From NCBI GenBank assembly GCA_945901035.1, contig CAMDKN010000054.1, positions 1 through 8,264 of the forward strand: 8,264 nucleotides of DNA, given 5' to 3'. The position numbers and the translations under genes are program-made. A model generated the notes under the pieces. That model was not told the origin of the DNA, ran no database searches, and saw nothing but the letters and a program-made list of their open reading frames with translations. Of the stretch, positions 7,475 through 8,264 are shown one piece after another. Position 1 is the first letter of the stretch; the number at the start of each line of letters is the position of its first letter. This DNA is from Gulosibacter massiliensis (GTDB taxonomy: Bacteria > Actinomycetota > Actinomycetes > Actinomycetales > Microbacteriaceae).

Positions 7475-8264
7475 TCAGAGACCAACCGCGGCGCGCATCC
7501 TCGTCACCACGGTTAACTCGTCGGGAAGGGGCTCGTCGACCGATTCGCCGTAAAAGACCCGTGCCTGGCGAACGGCCTGCCACAGGAGCATCGGTAACCC
7601 GTTCATGGACGTGAGCCCTCGAGCGTCCCATTCCGTGCCCAGCGCTGATGGCCACGGGTCGTAGACGACGTCAAACAGGAACTCCGCGTCGAAGGTCTCA
7701 ACATCCTCGGCGGTCAACGCCGAACCGGCAGGAAGTGTGCTCACGAGCAATTCCGATGGTCGCGTGGACTGACCGAAGTTGAGGACTCGTGTGTCCATAC
7801 CGAGTCGTCGCGCCAACTCGTGGATTGTGTCCGTGCGAGAGACATCGCGAACGACGAGGTCCAACGCGTCCACGCCGAGGTCGTGAAGGGTCACCACCAG
7901 CGACGCGGCGGTTGCGCCACCTCCCAACAGAATCGCTCGGCGAAACTCCGTGCCGAACTGCTGTCGGATAGCGGTCGTCGCACCCCAGGTGTCCGTGTTG
8001 GACCCAATCCAGCCGTCGTTGCCCCGAACGATGGTGTTCACGGATCCGGTGAGAATTGACACGGGGCATTCCGACACGAGTTGGGTGCGGATCGCCTGCT
8101 TGAGGGGCATGGTCAAGGACAATCCCTCCCAGGACGAGTCGAGCGACGCGATGAAGGCGGTAAGTTCGCTCGCGGCCACATCGGTTCGGTCGTACGTCGC
8201 GTCAATCGCGAGCGCGGAGATTGCCGCACGATGCAACGCGGGAGAACGTGAATGACCGATCGGG
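7475..8264 (-). CDS. aroE: Shikimate dehydrogenase (N terminus cut by window end)
   Basis: The enzyme reduces 3-dehydroshikimate to shikimate with NADPH, the fourth step of the pathway. The 262 visible codons miss only roughly the first ten residues. The shikimate-binding signature [11 protein letters not shown] opens the visible part, followed by the catalytic lysine in LTMPLK (visible residue 55), GSVNTI, the NTDTWG block with the catalytic aspartate (visible residue 91), and a nucleotide-binding turn [10 protein letters not shown] (112-121). Near the C terminus is [17 protein letters not shown], where the family glutamine contacts shikimate. The start codon lies outside the window. The gene ends 28 nt before aroC. 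Its place directly ahead of aroC-aroK-aroB is common in actinobacteria and supports AroE over the paralogous quinate/shikimate dehydrogenases. Confidence 0.95.
   Translation of the reverse strand, partial: PIGHSRSPALHRAAISALAIDATYDRTDVAASELTAFIASLDSSWEGLSLTMPLKQAIRTQLVSECPVSILTGSVNTIVRGNDGWIGSNTDTWGATTAIRQQFGTEFRRAILLGGGATAASLVVTLHDLGVDALDLVVRDVSRTDTIHELARRLGMDTRVLNFGQSTRPSELLVSTLPAGSALTAEDVETFDAEFLFDVVYDPWPSALGTEWDARGLTSMNGLPMLLWQAVRQARVFYGESVDEPLPDELTVVTRMRAAVGL

Noticed and set aside
6736..7614. Plus-strand open frame of 292 codons opposite aroC and the end of aroE
   Set aside because: Composition is rich in His, Arg and Gly without domain signatures; it spans the boundary of two real genes on the other strand. 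Treated as a shadow frame.
1..8264. Mobile elements, CRISPR arrays, tRNA or rRNA genes, phage or defence genes
   Set aside because: None seen. The window is continuous housekeeping coding sequence with no direct-repeat arrays, terminal inverted repeats, or composition break.

Overview
The window reads as a compact actinobacterial chromosome segment, most likely from the order Micrococcales and probably the family Microbacteriaceae. All eleven genes lie on the minus strand. The basis is the gene order (aromatic pathway genes, then efp, nusB, pyrR and the pyr genes), the moderately high GC content, frequent GTG starts, and residue patterns I recall from that family: GPPAAGKT in shikimate kinase, GGMSTG in chorismate synthase, and an EF-P beginning MATTNDI. 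The genus cannot be decided from the sequence.

Read in the direction of transcription (window end to window start), the first block is the common shikimate pathway: aroE (shikimate dehydrogenase, 5' end outside the window), aroC (chorismate synthase), aroK (shikimate kinase), aroB (3-dehydroquinate synthase) and aroQ (type II 3-dehydroquinate dehydratase). Together they cover every step from DAHP to chorismate except EPSP synthase (aroA). Next come two expression factors, efp and nusB. The last block is the start of de novo pyrimidine synthesis: pyrR (regulator), pyrB (aspartate carbamoyltransferase), pyrC (dihydroorotase) and carA (carbamoyl-phosphate synthase small subunit, running off the window start).

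The genes are packed very tightly. Five junctions are 4-nt start/stop overlaps: GTGA at aroC/aroK, aroK/aroB and pyrR/pyrB, and ATGA at pyrB/pyrC and pyrC/carA. One is a 1-nt overlap, TAGTG, at efp/nusB. The only non-coding gaps are 28 nt (aroE-aroC), 9 nt (aroB-aroQ), 42 nt (aroQ-efp) and 67 nt (nusB-pyrR), so no gene-free stretch approaches 300 bases. I see no tRNA, rRNA, mobile element, CRISPR array, intrinsic terminator or obvious foreign segment.

The most informative non-coding element is in the 67-nt nusB-pyrR gap. It is a hairpin with the full PyrR-binding architecture: a CUGUGA hexaloop matching CNGNGA, a 4-bp upper stem, a purine-only internal loop and a 6-bp lower stem. The 3' arm of the lower stem is the pyrR Shine-Dalgarno sequence itself. 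There is no terminator, so the likely mechanism is UMP-dependent translational repression of pyrR, spread to pyrB, pyrC and carA through the stop/start overlaps. This resembles the mechanism described in Mycobacterium smegmatis and differs from Bacillus transcription attenuation. Apart from this, the window holds well-conserved housekeeping genes, and I found no evidence of a new biological system.
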